NCBI GenBank assembly: GCA_934462715.1
Contig: CAKSIJ010000012.1
Location: 1 to 64,000 of the forward strand
Direction: 5' to 3'
DNA from: an uncultured Clostridia bacterium
GTDB taxonomy: Bacteria > Bacillota > Clostridia > UBA1381
Length of the DNA stretch: 64,000 nucleotides
The notes under the pieces are model-generated. The model saw only the letters and a program-made list of their open reading frames with translations, did no database searches and was not told the DNA's origin. This document shows, piece after piece, positions 41,698-50,240 of this stretch (position 1 is its first letter; every line of letters begins with the position of its first letter). The position numbers and the translations under genes are program-made.

Positions 41698-42861
41698 TTA
41701 TAGTCTGTTGAGATAGTTCAGCGTTTTCACCGTCCTTCCGTTACTCAAATAAATTCGCGGAATACGCTTTGAGATCATGCATACTATTTCATAGTTTATA
41801 GTACCGAGCCATGATGCCATATCATCTGCCGTAACGGTTTCTGCGCCGAATACGATTACTTCGTCACCCGTATTTATATTATGGACATTTGTAACGTTAA
41901 TCATACATTGATCCATACAAATTTTTCCGATAACATCAACGGTCTGTCCGTGTACCAGCATTTTGGCTTTGCCGTTCAGCATTCTCGTATATCCGTCTGC
42001 ATAACCGATAGGAACCGTGGCAATTTTTGTGTTACTGTCGGTTATGTACATTTTTCCGTAGCTGACGCCCCTGTTTTCGCATAAATCCTTAACCATTGTA
42101 ATTCTGGATTTTAAAGTCATAACGGGCTTTAAGGGCAGCTTTGTTTTGTCAACTTCATCGGACGGATATAAGCCATAAAGAATGTTTCCGGCGCGCACCA
42201 TATCAAGATGCGTTTCGGGATACATTATGATTGCGGCGCTGTTTGCAATGTGCTTAACGGGAATATGAAGCCCCTTGACTTCAAGCAGAGCGCATACTGT
42301 GTTAAACCGTGAAAACTGTAACTCGGTATATGACGAATCGGCTTCGTCCGAGGTTGAGAAGTGGGAAAAAATTCCCTCGATTTCTATATTTTCAAGAGAA
42401 GCGATTTTTAAAATTTCATCGGCAATTTTTTCATCGTCCACACCGGAAACATATCCTATTCTGGACATTCCGGTATCGAGCTTTATATGGATTTTTGCGG
42501 TTTTGTTCTGTTTTACGGCAGCCTGTGAAATCTTTTCCGCAAAGCCGTATGAAAAGACGCACGCTGTTATGTCATGCTCTACGATGCCGTCGGCTTCCTC
42601 GTCAAAGGAAGCACCGAGGATAAGAATAGGTGCGCTTATTCCGGCTCTGCGGAGCTGAAAAGCTTCGTCGTAGCAGGAAACGGCAAGTCTGTCTGCTCCG
42701 TTTTCAAGCAGGAGCTTTGAACATTCAACCGCACCGTGACCGTATGCGTCCGCCTTGACAACCGCCATAACCATTGCTTTGGGTGACGTTATTTTTCTTA
42801 TTGCCTTAATGTTTGATTTCAGGGCGTCAAGATCAATTTGAGCCCATGTTCTTGTGTTCAT
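41698..42861 (-). CDS. alr: Alanine racemase
   Basis: Alr makes D-alanine for peptidoglycan. This PLP enzyme of fold type III has the PLP lysine K36 in VVKADAYGHG. Other blocks are KLDTGMSRIGY, HFSTSDEAD, HIANSAAI, RAGNILYGLYPSD and CMDQCMIN. The 387 residues are normal. The ribosome-binding site is GAGAGG. A small inverted repeat AAGTATC/GATACTT (42941-42955) lies upstream and could be an operator; I saw no clear promoter. Confidence 0.95.
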   Translation of the reverse strand: MNTRTWAQIDLDALKSNIKAIRKITSPKAMVMAVVKADAYGHGAVECSKLLLENGADRLAVSCYDEAFQLRRAGISAPILILGASFDEEADGIVEHDITACVFSYGFAEKISQAAVKQNKTAKIHIKLDTGMSRIGYVSGVDDEKIADEILKIASLENIEIEGIFSHFSTSDEADSSYTELQFSRFNTVCALLEVKGLHIPVKHIANSAAIIMYPETHLDMVRAGNILYGLYPSDEVDKTKLPLKPVMTLKSRITMVKDLCENRGVSYGKMYITDSNTKIATVPIGYADGYTRMLNGKAKMLVHGQTVDVIGKICMDQCMINVTNVHNINTGDEVIVFGAETVTADDMASWLGTINYEIVCMISKRIPRIYLSNGRTVKTLNYLNRL

Positions 42862-43004
42862 ATTTTTCAGCCTCTCATTTATATATAAAATTATATCATA
42901 AAATATAAAAATAATCTACAAGTAAATTTTGTTATTTTAAAAGTATCCGATACTTGTATAAGCCAATGCCGCTTGCAGATTATAATATTGTTTTCTTTGT
43001 GTTG

Positions 43005-44531
43005 TCAGCCGATTAAATCGGTTAAAGCGTTGCCGATACAATCAAGCATATCGGTAGGAGTCATTGAAGCCTCTCCGTATTTTTTTGCTGCAAGATCGCC
43101 GGCTGCGGCGTGTAGATATACCGAAAGCACGGCCGCTGAGGTTTCGTCATGACACCGTGCGGCAAATGCCGCCGTCATTCCGGCGAGAACATCTCCGCTT
43201 CCGCCGCACGCCATGCCGTTATTCCCGTTAATATTAATATATTGTTCTCCTGCCGGTGATGTTACAATTGTATGCGCGCCTTTGAGTATCAGAGTTACGC
43301 TGTTTTGCGAAGCATAACCAAGACTTGTTCCCAATCTGTCGGCGGCAATATAATCAACGGAACAGCCGAATAATCTTGAAGCCTCCATTTCGTGGGGGGT
43401 GAGTATAAGATTACAGCTGCATTCTTCAAGCATTGACGGATTTTTTGCAAGAGCATAAAGACCGTCAGCGTCTATAATCATCGGAATTTCCGATACCCTC
43501 AAAAGTGCGGAAAGTATTTCGCCTATATCGCCGCTTCTGCCGAGTCCCGGTCCGAAAAGGCATACGTCATAGCTGTTGATAATGCTTGTCAGCTTTGAAA
43601 TGCACGAACGATCCAAATGACCGTCGGAGGAGGGGAGAGGGATAGACATAGGCTCGGTGAGCTTTTCTTCAAAAATCGGATTGAGCTTGTCGCATACGGC
43701 AGCCGTCACCAATCCGGCACCGCTTTTGAGTGCCGCATTTGCGGACATGACGCAGGCACCGGTCATACCGGCAGAACCGCCGATTATCAGAATTTTACCG
43801 TAATCGCCCTTGTGCGTGTTTTTTCTGCGTTTCGGTAAAAGTTCTTTTACAAGCCGCTTGTCCGATACATTCACATTTATATTCATATTGTTGATGATAT
43901 ATTCCGGAATTGAAATATCGGCAACGACAATTTTACCCGTATGGTCTGCACCGGGAAACATTAAAAGACCGGTTTTGTATGCGGCAAAGGTAACGGTTAC
44001 GTCCGCATTGACGCACAAACCGCATATTTCGCCGGTATCGGCATTGATTCCGCTCGGAATATCTATGCTGAGCGTAAACTTTGAATGATTGTTTATTTCT
44101 TCAATAACATCAGCCGCAAGACCTGTTATTTCTCCGTGAATACCCGTGCCGAAAATTGCGTCAACCGTAATATCCGAGTTGGAAATATACAGATTCAGCA
44201 AATCCGTATCATTCAGTTCAATAATATTTATCCCCATGCGTGAGATGATTTCATAATTGATTAATGCGTCGCCCGAGAAATCGCTTCCGCATACAAGATA
44301 AACCGTTACTTTTATTCCTTTATTAAATAAGTGCCTTGCCACGGCAAAGCCGTCTCCGCCGTTGTTGCCCTTGCCGCAGAAAATAACGGCAGAACCGATA
44401 CTGCCGAGTTTTGTTATTTCATTAACGCAGGCAATTGCGGCATTTTCCATTAAAACTATTGATGGTATCCCGCCGAATTCCGAGGCGGATTTGTCAATTA
44501 AGCGCATTTGCGCAGAAGTACAAGCTTTCAT
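43005..44531 (-). CDS. nnr: Bifunctional NAD(P)HX epimerase/dehydratase
   Basis: This enzyme repairs hydrated NADH and NADPH. The N-terminal YjeF_N domain (~1-215) is the epimerase, with CGKGNNGGDGFAVARHL and DAIFGTGIHGEI. The C-terminal ribokinase-like domain (~225-508) is the ADP/ATP-dependent dehydratase, with IIGGSAGMTGACVMSA, LTPHEMEASRLFG and NGMACGGSGDVLAGM. The start at 44531 lies 10 bases after the acpS stop, so the two genes are coupled. A short extension of the frame to 44555 overlaps acpS and lacks a site. Confidence 0.93.
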   Translation of the reverse strand: MKACTSAQMRLIDKSASEFGGIPSIVLMENAAIACVNEITKLGSIGSAVIFCGKGNNGGDGFAVARHLFNKGIKVTVYLVCGSDFSGDALINYEIISRMGINIIELNDTDLLNLYISNSDITVDAIFGTGIHGEITGLAADVIEEINNHSKFTLSIDIPSGINADTGEICGLCVNADVTVTFAAYKTGLLMFPGADHTGKIVVADISIPEYIINNMNINVNVSDKRLVKELLPKRRKNTHKGDYGKILIIGGSAGMTGACVMSANAALKSGAGLVTAAVCDKLNPIFEEKLTEPMSIPLPSSDGHLDRSCISKLTSIINSYDVCLFGPGLGRSGDIGEILSALLRVSEIPMIIDADGLYALAKNPSMLEECSCNLILTPHEMEASRLFGCSVDYIAADRLGTSLGYASQNSVTLILKGAHTIVTSPAGEQYININGNNGMACGGSGDVLAGMTAAFAARCHDETSAAVLSVYLHAAAGDLAAKKYGEASMTPTDMLDCIGNALTDLIG

Positions 44532-44541
44532 AAAATCACCA

Positions 44542-44904
44542 TTATTGTTTTTCAATTATAACATATGCCGAGGCATATTCCTTTATGTGAGTGAGCGACA
44601 CATGGATAATTCCGTCACCGACAAGCCTTGCGGCATTGTTGTATACATTAATATAGGGCTTGCCGAAGCTGTCCCTCAATACCTCGACATCTTTAAGAGC
44701 AAATCCCCGAAAGCCCGTGCCGAGGGCTTTTGAAAAAGCCTCCTTTGCCGCAAAGGAGGCTGCTATGGTCTGAGGATTGCGGTTTTTTAAAAGAAAATAC
44801 GCATTTTCCGATTCGGTAAAGTATCTTTCAAGAAAACGTGAGTTTTCAATAGCCTTTGCAAGGCGCGATACTTCAATTATATCGGTACCTATTCCGATAA
44901 TCAT
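44542..44904 (-). CDS. acpS: Holo-[acyl-carrier-protein] synthase
   Basis: AcpS attaches phosphopantetheine from CoA to acyl carrier protein. The 120 residues contain the metal-binding GTDIIEVSR at the N-terminus and FAAKEAFSKALGTG in the middle, with the conserved Asp and Glu. The C-terminal HVSLTHIKEYASAYVI is typical. The start overlaps the upstream gene by four bases (ATGA). Confidence 0.94.
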   Translation of the reverse strand: MIIGIGTDIIEVSRLAKAIENSRFLERYFTESENAYFLLKNRNPQTIAASFAAKEAFSKALGTGFRGFALKDVEVLRDSFGKPYINVYNNAARLVGDGIIHVSLTHIKEYASAYVIIEKQ

Positions 44905-45416
44905 ATTATGTGTACCGCCCTGGGATTTACTATTCTCAGAGAATCCTTCATTTTGTCGTTGGGGTTGAAAAGTATACGGATTCTTCCGTCGCCGGTGTTA
45001 AAATCGGCAAAATATACGTCATATTCGCAGATTCCGCTGAAATCATAGGTTTTTGAAAGGGAAGCCGTATTGTTATATTCGGAAGAAAAATTATCGTCAT
45101 TAACGGCAGCGCATATCACAACCTGCTTGAAATCAACGGTAAATATGTGTTTTCTCTTCTTTTTCGCCATTATTTTGTCAATGTCAAGCTCGTTGTTTGT
45201 TAGAGCATATTCATACTCGATAAAACGGCTTCTTATTAAAATATATGCGCCGTAAATTATTGCGGCGATTATGAAAAAGCCGAAACCGAAAGTGTAGCGG
45301 TAAAAAAGCAAAACCGCAAAAACCAGAATTACTGCAGCAATGTCAACTCCTGCCATAATCAGATAATCCTTAATGCTTTTTTTGTGTCTTACGATATACT
45401 CGCAAAAAATATCCAT
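44901..45416 (-). CDS. Two-helix membrane protein of unknown function
   Basis: The 171-residue protein has two N-terminal membrane helices (about 20-40 and 43-62) joined by a short turn. A cytoplasmic C-terminal domain of ~105 residues (EYEYALTNNELDIDKI..., FTVDFKQVVICAAV..., RIRILFNPNDKM) resembles bacterial PH-like domains. It may belong to the Clostridia DUF6106-type group, but I am not sure. It is coupled to acpS through an ATGA overlap. A GCCG-TGTAT-CGGC hairpin abuts its ribosome-binding site GGAATGGAG (45433-45445). Confidence 0.65.
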   Translation of the reverse strand: MDIFCEYIVRHKKSIKDYLIMAGVDIAAVILVFAVLLFYRYTFGFGFFIIAAIIYGAYILIRSRFIEYEYALTNNELDIDKIMAKKKRKHIFTVDFKQVVICAAVNDDNFSSEYNNTASLSKTYDFSGICEYDVYFADFNTGDGRIRILFNPNDKMKDSLRIVNPRAVHII

Positions 45417-45450
45417 AATGATTCTCCATTCCGCCGATACACGGCAATTT

Positions 45451-46041
45451 TTATAATATATTTTTGTTCTTTAAAATTTCATATAGGCTGCCCAAAGCTC
45501 TTGCTCTGTGGCTTATGCTGTTTTTTTCGTCGGAGGTCGCTTCTCCGAAGGTTTTTTGAAGCTCATCTGAGAAAAACACGGGGTCATATCCGAAGCCGCC
45601 GCTGCCGCACGGCTTATCGGTGATTGAACCGAAAACCTTTCCCGATGCGGTGTATTCCGTGCCGTTCGAATCTATAAAGGCAACGGTGCTTTGAAAGTGA
45701 GCCTTTCGGTTTGATTCTCCGTCAAGCGCTTTTAAAAGCTTTGTTATTTTATCATCGTCTGAAGCGCCGATTCCGGCATAACGTGCCGAATAAAGACCGG
45801 GCGCACCGTCGAGTGCGTCAACGCACAGTCCCGAATCGTCCGCAAGCACGGGCTTTGCGCACAGCCCGAATACCGCTCTTGCTTTTAACAGCGCATTTTC
45901 TTCAAATGTATTGCCGGTTTCCATGACCTCTATATCAAAGCCGGCGTCCCTCATAGATATTATTTCAAGCTCGGAGGAAGAAAATATTTTCTTAATTTCC
46001 TTTACCTTTCCCTCGTTTGTTGTGGCTGCAATTATTATCAT
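45451..46041 (-). CDS. rdgB: XTP/dITP diphosphatase (RdgB/HAM1)
   Basis: This enzyme removes non-canonical purine nucleotides such as dITP and XTP from the precursor pool. The 196 residues hold ATTNEGKVKEI, NTFEENALLKARA, VLADDSGLCVDALDGAPGLYSARYAG, GGFGYDPVFF and the C-terminal SHRARAL. The ATG at 46041 follows GGCGGAACGGAG, which abuts a GCCG...CGGC hairpin (46057-46072). The gene is 76 bases downstream of the DtxR-type regulator and may be transcribed with it. Confidence 0.95.
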   Translation of the reverse strand: MIIIAATTNEGKVKEIKKIFSSSELEIISMRDAGFDIEVMETGNTFEENALLKARAVFGLCAKPVLADDSGLCVDALDGAPGLYSARYAGIGASDDDKITKLLKALDGESNRKAHFQSTVAFIDSNGTEYTASGKVFGSITDKPCGSGGFGYDPVFFSDELQKTFGEATSDEKNSISHRARALGSLYEILKNKNIL

Positions 46042-46117
46042 AATTATCTCCGTTCCGCCGATAAAAACCGGCTGTAGATCTGACAAATCCTGAAAACGTT
46101 ATTGTGCAAGGGCTTAT

Positions 46118-46492
46118 TTAAATAATGCCTTTTGTCTTTAAATATGATTTAAGCTTGTCAAAGGTTTCGGCACTTATATCGTGTTCAACCTTGCAGCTGT
46201 CCTCATAGGCCGTTTTTTCATCAACGCCGAGAGCAATCAGAGCTTTGGCAATCACTTCATGGCGTTCGTATACGCTTTGAGCGATTTCAAGCCCTTTTGA
46301 AGTCAGATTTATATTGCCGTCATGCTCGACAGTGATGTATCCGTCCTCACGGAAGCCCTTCATTGCCACCGATACGCTCGGCTTTGTAAAATTAAGCTGA
46401 TTTGCAACGTCAACGCTTCTTACATAGCCGTTTTTTTTCTTAATCATAAGTATCGCTTCTAGATAGTTTTCGGCAGATTCCTTTATTATCAT
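46118..46492 (-). CDS. DtxR/MntR-family metal-dependent repressor
   Basis: This is a 124-residue winged-helix regulator lacking the SH3-like third domain, as in MntR-sized members. The DNA-binding part (~1-65) has ESAENYLEAILMI, RSVDVANQLNFTKPSVSVAMK (recognition helix) and GYITVEHDGNINLTSKG. The dimer/metal part has ERHEVIAKAL, LGVDEKTAYEDSCKVEHDIS, with His, Glu, Cys and Asp ligands. It is divergent from feoA, whose promoter carries three GGTTAG-type palindromes. I infer that it senses iron and represses feo, although manganese cannot be excluded. Confidence 0.9.
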   Translation of the reverse strand: MIIKESAENYLEAILMIKKKNGYVRSVDVANQLNFTKPSVSVAMKGFREDGYITVEHDGNINLTSKGLEIAQSVYERHEVIAKALIALGVDEKTAYEDSCKVEHDISAETFDKLKSYLKTKGII

Positions 46493-46564
46493 ATGGCATA
46501 CTCCTATCCGTTAAATGCGTGCGGTTCAAACCGATATGCGGCAACCGTCCGATTACATACATTT

Positions 46565-46593
46565 ATTATATCATAAACTTTTGCGAATGTCAA
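46565..46593 (-). promoter_or_regulatory. Promoter of the DtxR-type regulator gene
   Basis: On the minus strand TTGACA and TATAAT are both perfect and separated by 17 bases. Confidence 0.85.
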
Positions 46594-46663
46594 ATTTCTG
46601 CAAAATATAAAACTTTGCAAATGCACAAAAAACAGCAGAAATTTTTGGCTGTAAATATTAAAA

Positions 46664-46724
46664 TTGACAAATTCAAAAAAAATTTATATAAACTATTGAC
46701 AAAAGAGGTTAGTTATGATAAACT
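46664..46724 (+). promoter_or_regulatory. Tandem feo promoters
   Basis: P1 is TTGACA (46664) - 17 - TATAAA (46687). P2 is TTGACA (46696) - 17 - TAAACT (46719). The two fit end to end. Confidence 0.7.
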
Positions 46725-46728
46725 AACC
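46707..46728 (+). promoter_or_regulatory. DtxR-type operator 1 of feo
   Basis: GGTTAGTT and AACTAACC are perfect 8-base arms around ATGATA. The site covers the P2 spacer and -10. It resembles the IdeR/DtxR consensus half-site GGTTAG. Confidence 0.8.
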
Positions 46729-46734
46729 GTTGAA

Positions 46735-46752
46735 GGTTAGCAAAGGCTAACT
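46735..46752 (+). promoter_or_regulatory. DtxR-type operator 2 of feo
   Basis: GTTAGC and GCTAAC are perfect arms around AAAG, just downstream of the P2 -10. Confidence 0.7.
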
Positions 46753-46768
46753 AAAATTTCAAACTGTA

Positions 46769-46786
46769 GGTTAGTATGGTCTAACC
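46769..46786 (+). promoter_or_regulatory. DtxR-type operator 3, also an RBS hairpin
   Basis: GGTTAG-TATGGT-CTAACC lies inside the transcript and directly abuts the ribosome-binding site GGAACGGAGG of feoA. Confidence 0.65.
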
Positions 46787-46801
46787 GGAACGGAGGAGAA
46801 T

Positions 46802-47014
46802 ATGATGCCGTTGAATTTAGCAAATGTCGGTGAAGTAAACATCATCAAGAAAATCGGCGGAAAACCTGAGGTAAAAAAGCACCTTGAAAATCTCGGATTT
46901 GTGGTCGGTGGTAATGTACAGGTGGTAAACGCTCTGGGAGGCAACGTAATTGTTAACGTTAAGGAAGCGAGAATTGCTATAAGTCAGGAAATGGCTCAGA
47001 AGATTATGATCTGA
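46802..47014 (+). CDS. feoA: Ferrous iron transport protein A (first copy)
   Basis: FeoA is a small SH3-like cytoplasmic protein that works with FeoB. The 70 residues show KKIGGKPEVKKHLENLGFVVGGNVQVVN and the C-terminal NVKEARIAISQEMAQKI, typical of the FeoA fold. It is the first gene of the feo operon behind three operators. A second in-frame ATG follows immediately. Confidence 0.88.
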   Translation: MMPLNLANVGEVNIIKKIGGKPEVKKHLENLGFVVGGNVQVVNALGGNVIVNVKEARIAISQEMAQKIMI

Positions 47015-47103
47015 ATAAAAAGAAATCGTCGATTTCTTTGATCGGATAACCGCAGGGTACGGCTTTGCGGCTGTCAGTATATTAAATTTAAAAAGAGAGG
47101 TAG

Positions 47104-47282
47104 AAGGTCTGAATAAAATTGCCCATAGCACTACTTTTTGCTCGGAGAAGCGCAGCGGCCGAATAACAGTGAATGACAATTCAGTGAATTGTCAGAGCTA
47201 TTCAGTGATCGAACCGCGGTGAGAAGTACCATCGTACAGCACCTGCTGCAAAGCAGCGCTCTGAACAATTTTTTTCAGACTT
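47104..47282 (+). repeat. Structured element B, copy 2 with nested insertion (feoA-feoA)
   Basis: The terminal inverted repeats AAGGTCTGAATAAAATTG and CAATTTTTTTCAGACTT pair, but with bases different from copy 1 (AAAATTG/CAATTTT in place of AAAATC/GATTTT). Shared blocks with 23710-23815 are CCCATAGC, CTACTTTTTGCTCG, GTACCATCGTACAGC and CTGCAAAGC. About 80 extra bases (47145-47226) interrupt it, built around the perfect hairpin TGACAATTC-AGT-GAATTGTCA (47174-47194) with flanking CAGTGAAT-like repeats. AGAGAGG stands just before the element. Confidence 0.75.
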
Positions 47283-47288
47283 CAGTTT

Positions 47289-47311
47289 TGTGTCTTACGG
47301 CACGGAAAGGA
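47289..47311 (+). promoter_or_regulatory. Hairpin-RBS module of second feoA
   Basis: GTGTC-TTAC-GGCAC is followed directly by GGAAAGGAATGG. It is almost identical to the rnfB module, with one C-to-T change kept paired as a wobble. Confidence 0.6.
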
Positions 47312-47323
47312 ATGGTTGTAAAG

Positions 47324-47545
47324 ATGAACACATTGAAACAGGCAAAAATTGGAGATACCGTAACTGTTGTAAAGCTTCACGGCGAGGGTGCGGTAAAGCG
47401 CAGAATCATGGATATGGGTATCACAAAGGGCGTAGAGGTTTATATAAGAAAGGTTGCTCCGCTCGGTGATCCTATCGAAGTAACCGTAAGAGGATATGAG
47501 CTTTCTTTGAGAAAGGCTGACGCCGAAATGATTGAAATACAGTAA
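47324..47545 (+). CDS. feoA: Ferrous iron transport protein A (second copy)
   Basis: A second FeoA of 73 residues, with LKQAKIGDTVTVVKLHGEGAVKRRIMDMGITKGVEVYIRKVAPLGDP-type features and SLRKADAEMI at the end. It looks closer to the canonical FeoA than the first copy. ATG 47324 follows GGAAAGGAATGG. The frame runs upstream to 47189 through element B, but that part is not protein-like. It precedes feoB by 121 bases. Confidence 0.92.
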   Translation: MNTLKQAKIGDTVTVVKLHGEGAVKRRIMDMGITKGVEVYIRKVAPLGDPIEVTVRGYELSLRKADAEMIEIQ

Positions 47546-47636
47546 GCTCATACATATTTGTTATTGCGCCGGGGAGCACGGCGGAATCAAAAGAGTGATA
47601 TTTCATTCACAGATTTTGTAAAATAATTTATGCTTT

Positions 47637-47660
47637 GTGCTTCGGCACAGAAAGGAATGG
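47637..47660 (+). promoter_or_regulatory. UUCG hairpin at the feoB RBS
   Basis: GTGC-TTCG-GCAC gives a C(UUCG)G tetraloop stem, followed by AGAAAGGAATGG. It is a compact relative of the rnfB and feoA modules. Confidence 0.6.
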
Positions 47661-47666
47661 TAGTAT

Positions 47667-50168
47667 ATGAATATCAGAATTGCCCTTGCAGGTAATCCTA
47701 ACTGCGGTAAAACTACATTGTTTAACGCACTGACCGGTTCAAATCAATTTGTAGGCAACTGGCCGGGCGTTACGGTTGAAAAGAAAGAGGGAAAGCTCAA
47801 AAAACATGACGGCGTTGTTATCACCGACTTGCCGGGTATCTACTCACTGTCACCGTACACACTCGAAGAGGTTGTTGCGAGAAACTATCTTATAGGAGAA
47901 AGACCGGACGCAATATTAAATATTATCGACGGTACAAACCTTGAAAGAAACCTTTATCTTACAACACAGCTTACAGAGCTTGGTATTCCGGTTGTTATCG
48001 CAATCAACATGATGGATATTGTAAGAAAGAACGGCGACAAGATTAACGTTGCGGAGCTTTCAAGAGAGCTGGGCTGCAAGATAGTTGAAATTTCTGCGCT
48101 CAAGGGCGATGGAGTTATGGCTGCTGCTGAGGAAGCAATCAAGGCAGCGGAAAACGGAAAGACAGTTCCTATGCACACCTTCTCGGGAGTTGTTGAACAC
48201 GCTATCGCACACATCGAAGAAGCGGCTCTTCATAATCTGCCCGAAGAACAGCAGAGATGGTACGCAATCAAGATTTTTGAGCGTGACAGCAAGGCAATGG
48301 AGCAGCTGAAAATCGATAAAACAACCATGGAGCATATTGAAGCTGACATTAAAAATGCCGAGGACGAGCTTGATGATGACGCAGAAAGTATCATCACAAA
48401 CGAAAGATATATCTATATAGCACAGCTGATAAAGGGCTGTTACAAAAAGAAAAATACAGGCGGACTTTCTACCTCCGACAAAATAGACAAAATCGTGACT
48501 AACCGTTGGCTCGGCTTGCCGATATTTGCGGTTATAATGTATCTTGTATATTATATCTCAATGGTTACTGTAGGTTCTGCCGCAACCGACTGGGCAAATG
48601 ACGGATTGTTCGGCGATGGCTGGCACTTATTCGGAATCGGATCGGCACAGTATGAAGAAGTATCCGAGGAATTCGGCAAAGCGTCCGATATAATCAACGG
48701 ATATATCGAATTTGCCGCTGACGAGGGTGTTGACACCGAAGCGGTTGCTGAAGCTATAGACGCCGAAAGCGAAAACTTTGATTCTTCATCTGCAAAAGCG
48801 GCTCTGAATGATTTTGCACAAAGCGCAAAGGACATCAAAGAAATTACTTACACGGTAGTAGATGAAGAAACAATGGCTGATGAAGAAGAAACGGCAAAAT
48901 ATAACGATTTGCTTGAAGCTATAGATGTATATGACAAGTATGACTGCGAAGAACCTGATCCTGCCGATTACGGCGTATGGGTACCCGGTATTCCGGTTTT
49001 GATTGAAAATGGTCTTAACGCAGTAAATTGTGCAGAGTGGCTGTCGGGACTTATTCTTGACGGTATCGTAGCCGGCGTCGGAGCTGTACTCGGATTCGTT
49101 CCTCAAATGCTCGTATTGTTCCTCCTGCTCGCATTCCTTGAAGCTTGCGGTTATATGTCAAGAATAGCGTTCGTATTGGACAGAGTATTCAGAAAGTTCG
49201 GACTTTCGGGTAAGTCATTCATTCCTATGCTGATAGGTACGGGCTGCGGTGTTCCGGGTATCATGGCTTCGAGAACAATTGAAAATGACAGAGACCGTAA
49301 GATGACGATAATGACAACAACTTTTATCCCCTGCGGTGCTAAGGTTCCGTTTATAGCAATGATCGCAGGTGCGATTTTCGCAGGTAACGCATGGGTTGCA
49401 ACCTCTGCTTACTTTATTGGTATGGCTGCAATAATTATATCGGGTATTATGCTTAAAAAGACAAAAATGTTTGCAGGCGACCCCGCACCGTTTGTTATGG
49501 AATTGCCGGCATATCATATGCCTACACTTTTGAACGTGCTCAGAAGTATGTGGGAGCGCGGCTGGTCATTCATTAAAAAAGCCGGAACAATCATTCTTCT
49601 TTCAACAATATTCGTTTGGTTCACAACCTACTTCGGATTTGTTGACGGACACTTCGGTATGCTTACCGAGGATCAGATTGACTCAAGTATTCTTGCGCTA
49701 ATCGGTAATGCGATAGCTTGGATATTCAAACCTCTCGGCTGGGGTAACTGGCAGGCAACCGTTGCTTCAATCACGGGTCTTGTTGCTAAAGAAAATATCG
49801 TTGGTACAATGGGTATTCTCTATGGCGGTGAGGGTACGGTTTACGGAAACCTTGCACAGCACTTCACAGGTATCACGGCATACTCGTTCCTGGTATTCAA
49901 CCTCCTCTGCGCTCCTTGCTTCGCAGCAATCGGCGCTATGAAGCGTGAAATGAACAATGCTAAATGGACATGGTTCGCAATCGGCTATCAGTGCGGTCTT
50001 GCCTATGCTGTTGCATTGTGTATCAACCAAATCGGCGGACTGTTCACCGGTAATTTAAACATTGTAGGCATTATAGCTGCTGTTGCCGTAATCGCATTTA
50101 TGGTATATATGCTGTTCAAGCCTTACAAGGAAGCCAACACATTAAATGCAAATGTAAACTTGAAATGA
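47667..50168 (+). CDS. feoB: Ferrous iron transport protein B
   Basis: FeoB is the GTPase-coupled Fe2+ permease. The N-terminal G domain has GNPNCGKTTLFN (G1, ~9-20), PGVTVEKKEG (G2), DLPGIYSL (G3) and AINMMD (G4). A helical regulatory domain follows to ~270, then the membrane core with the two Gate blocks (FVPQMLVLFLLLAFLEACGYMSRIAF, GTGCGVPG, PCGAKVP and GLVAKENIVGTMG). At 833 residues it is longer than most: an acidic insert of ~115 residues lies between the first and second membrane helices (~318-435), predicted outside the cell. Confidence 0.96.
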   Translation: MNIRIALAGNPNCGKTTLFNALTGSNQFVGNWPGVTVEKKEGKLKKHDGVVITDLPGIYSLSPYTLEEVVARNYLIGERPDAILNIIDGTNLERNLYLTTQLTELGIPVVIAINMMDIVRKNGDKINVAELSRELGCKIVEISALKGDGVMAAAEEAIKAAENGKTVPMHTFSGVVEHAIAHIEEAALHNLPEEQQRWYAIKIFERDSKAMEQLKIDKTTMEHIEADIKNAEDELDDDAESIITNERYIYIAQLIKGCYKKKNTGGLSTSDKIDKIVTNRWLGLPIFAVIMYLVYYISMVTVGSAATDWANDGLFGDGWHLFGIGSAQYEEVSEEFGKASDIINGYIEFAADEGVDTEAVAEAIDAESENFDSSSAKAALNDFAQSAKDIKEITYTVVDEETMADEEETAKYNDLLEAIDVYDKYDCEEPDPADYGVWVPGIPVLIENGLNAVNCAEWLSGLILDGIVAGVGAVLGFVPQMLVLFLLLAFLEACGYMSRIAFVLDRVFRKFGLSGKSFIPMLIGTGCGVPGIMASRTIENDRDRKMTIMTTTFIPCGAKVPFIAMIAGAIFAGNAWVATSAYFIGMAAIIISGIMLKKTKMFAGDPAPFVMELPAYHMPTLLNVLRSMWERGWSFIKKAGTIILLSTIFVWFTTYFGFVDGHFGMLTEDQIDSSILALIGNAIAWIFKPLGWGNWQATVASITGLVAKENIVGTMGILYGGEGTVYGNLAQHFTGITAYSFLVFNLLCAPCFAAIGAMKREMNNAKWTWFAIGYQCGLAYAVALCINQIGGLFTGNLNIVGIIAAVAVIAFMVYMLFKPYKEANTLNANVNLK

Positions 50169-50240
50169 TTAAGACAATTTAACGGAAGCTGTATAAAATA
50201 ATGCGGCTTCCGCATATGAATTCGGATAGGAGGAATTTAT

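Noticed and set aside
46526..46545. tRNA-like GGTTCAAACC segment
   Set aside because: No acceptor or anticodon arms could be built around it; it is a small hairpin in the regulator leader.
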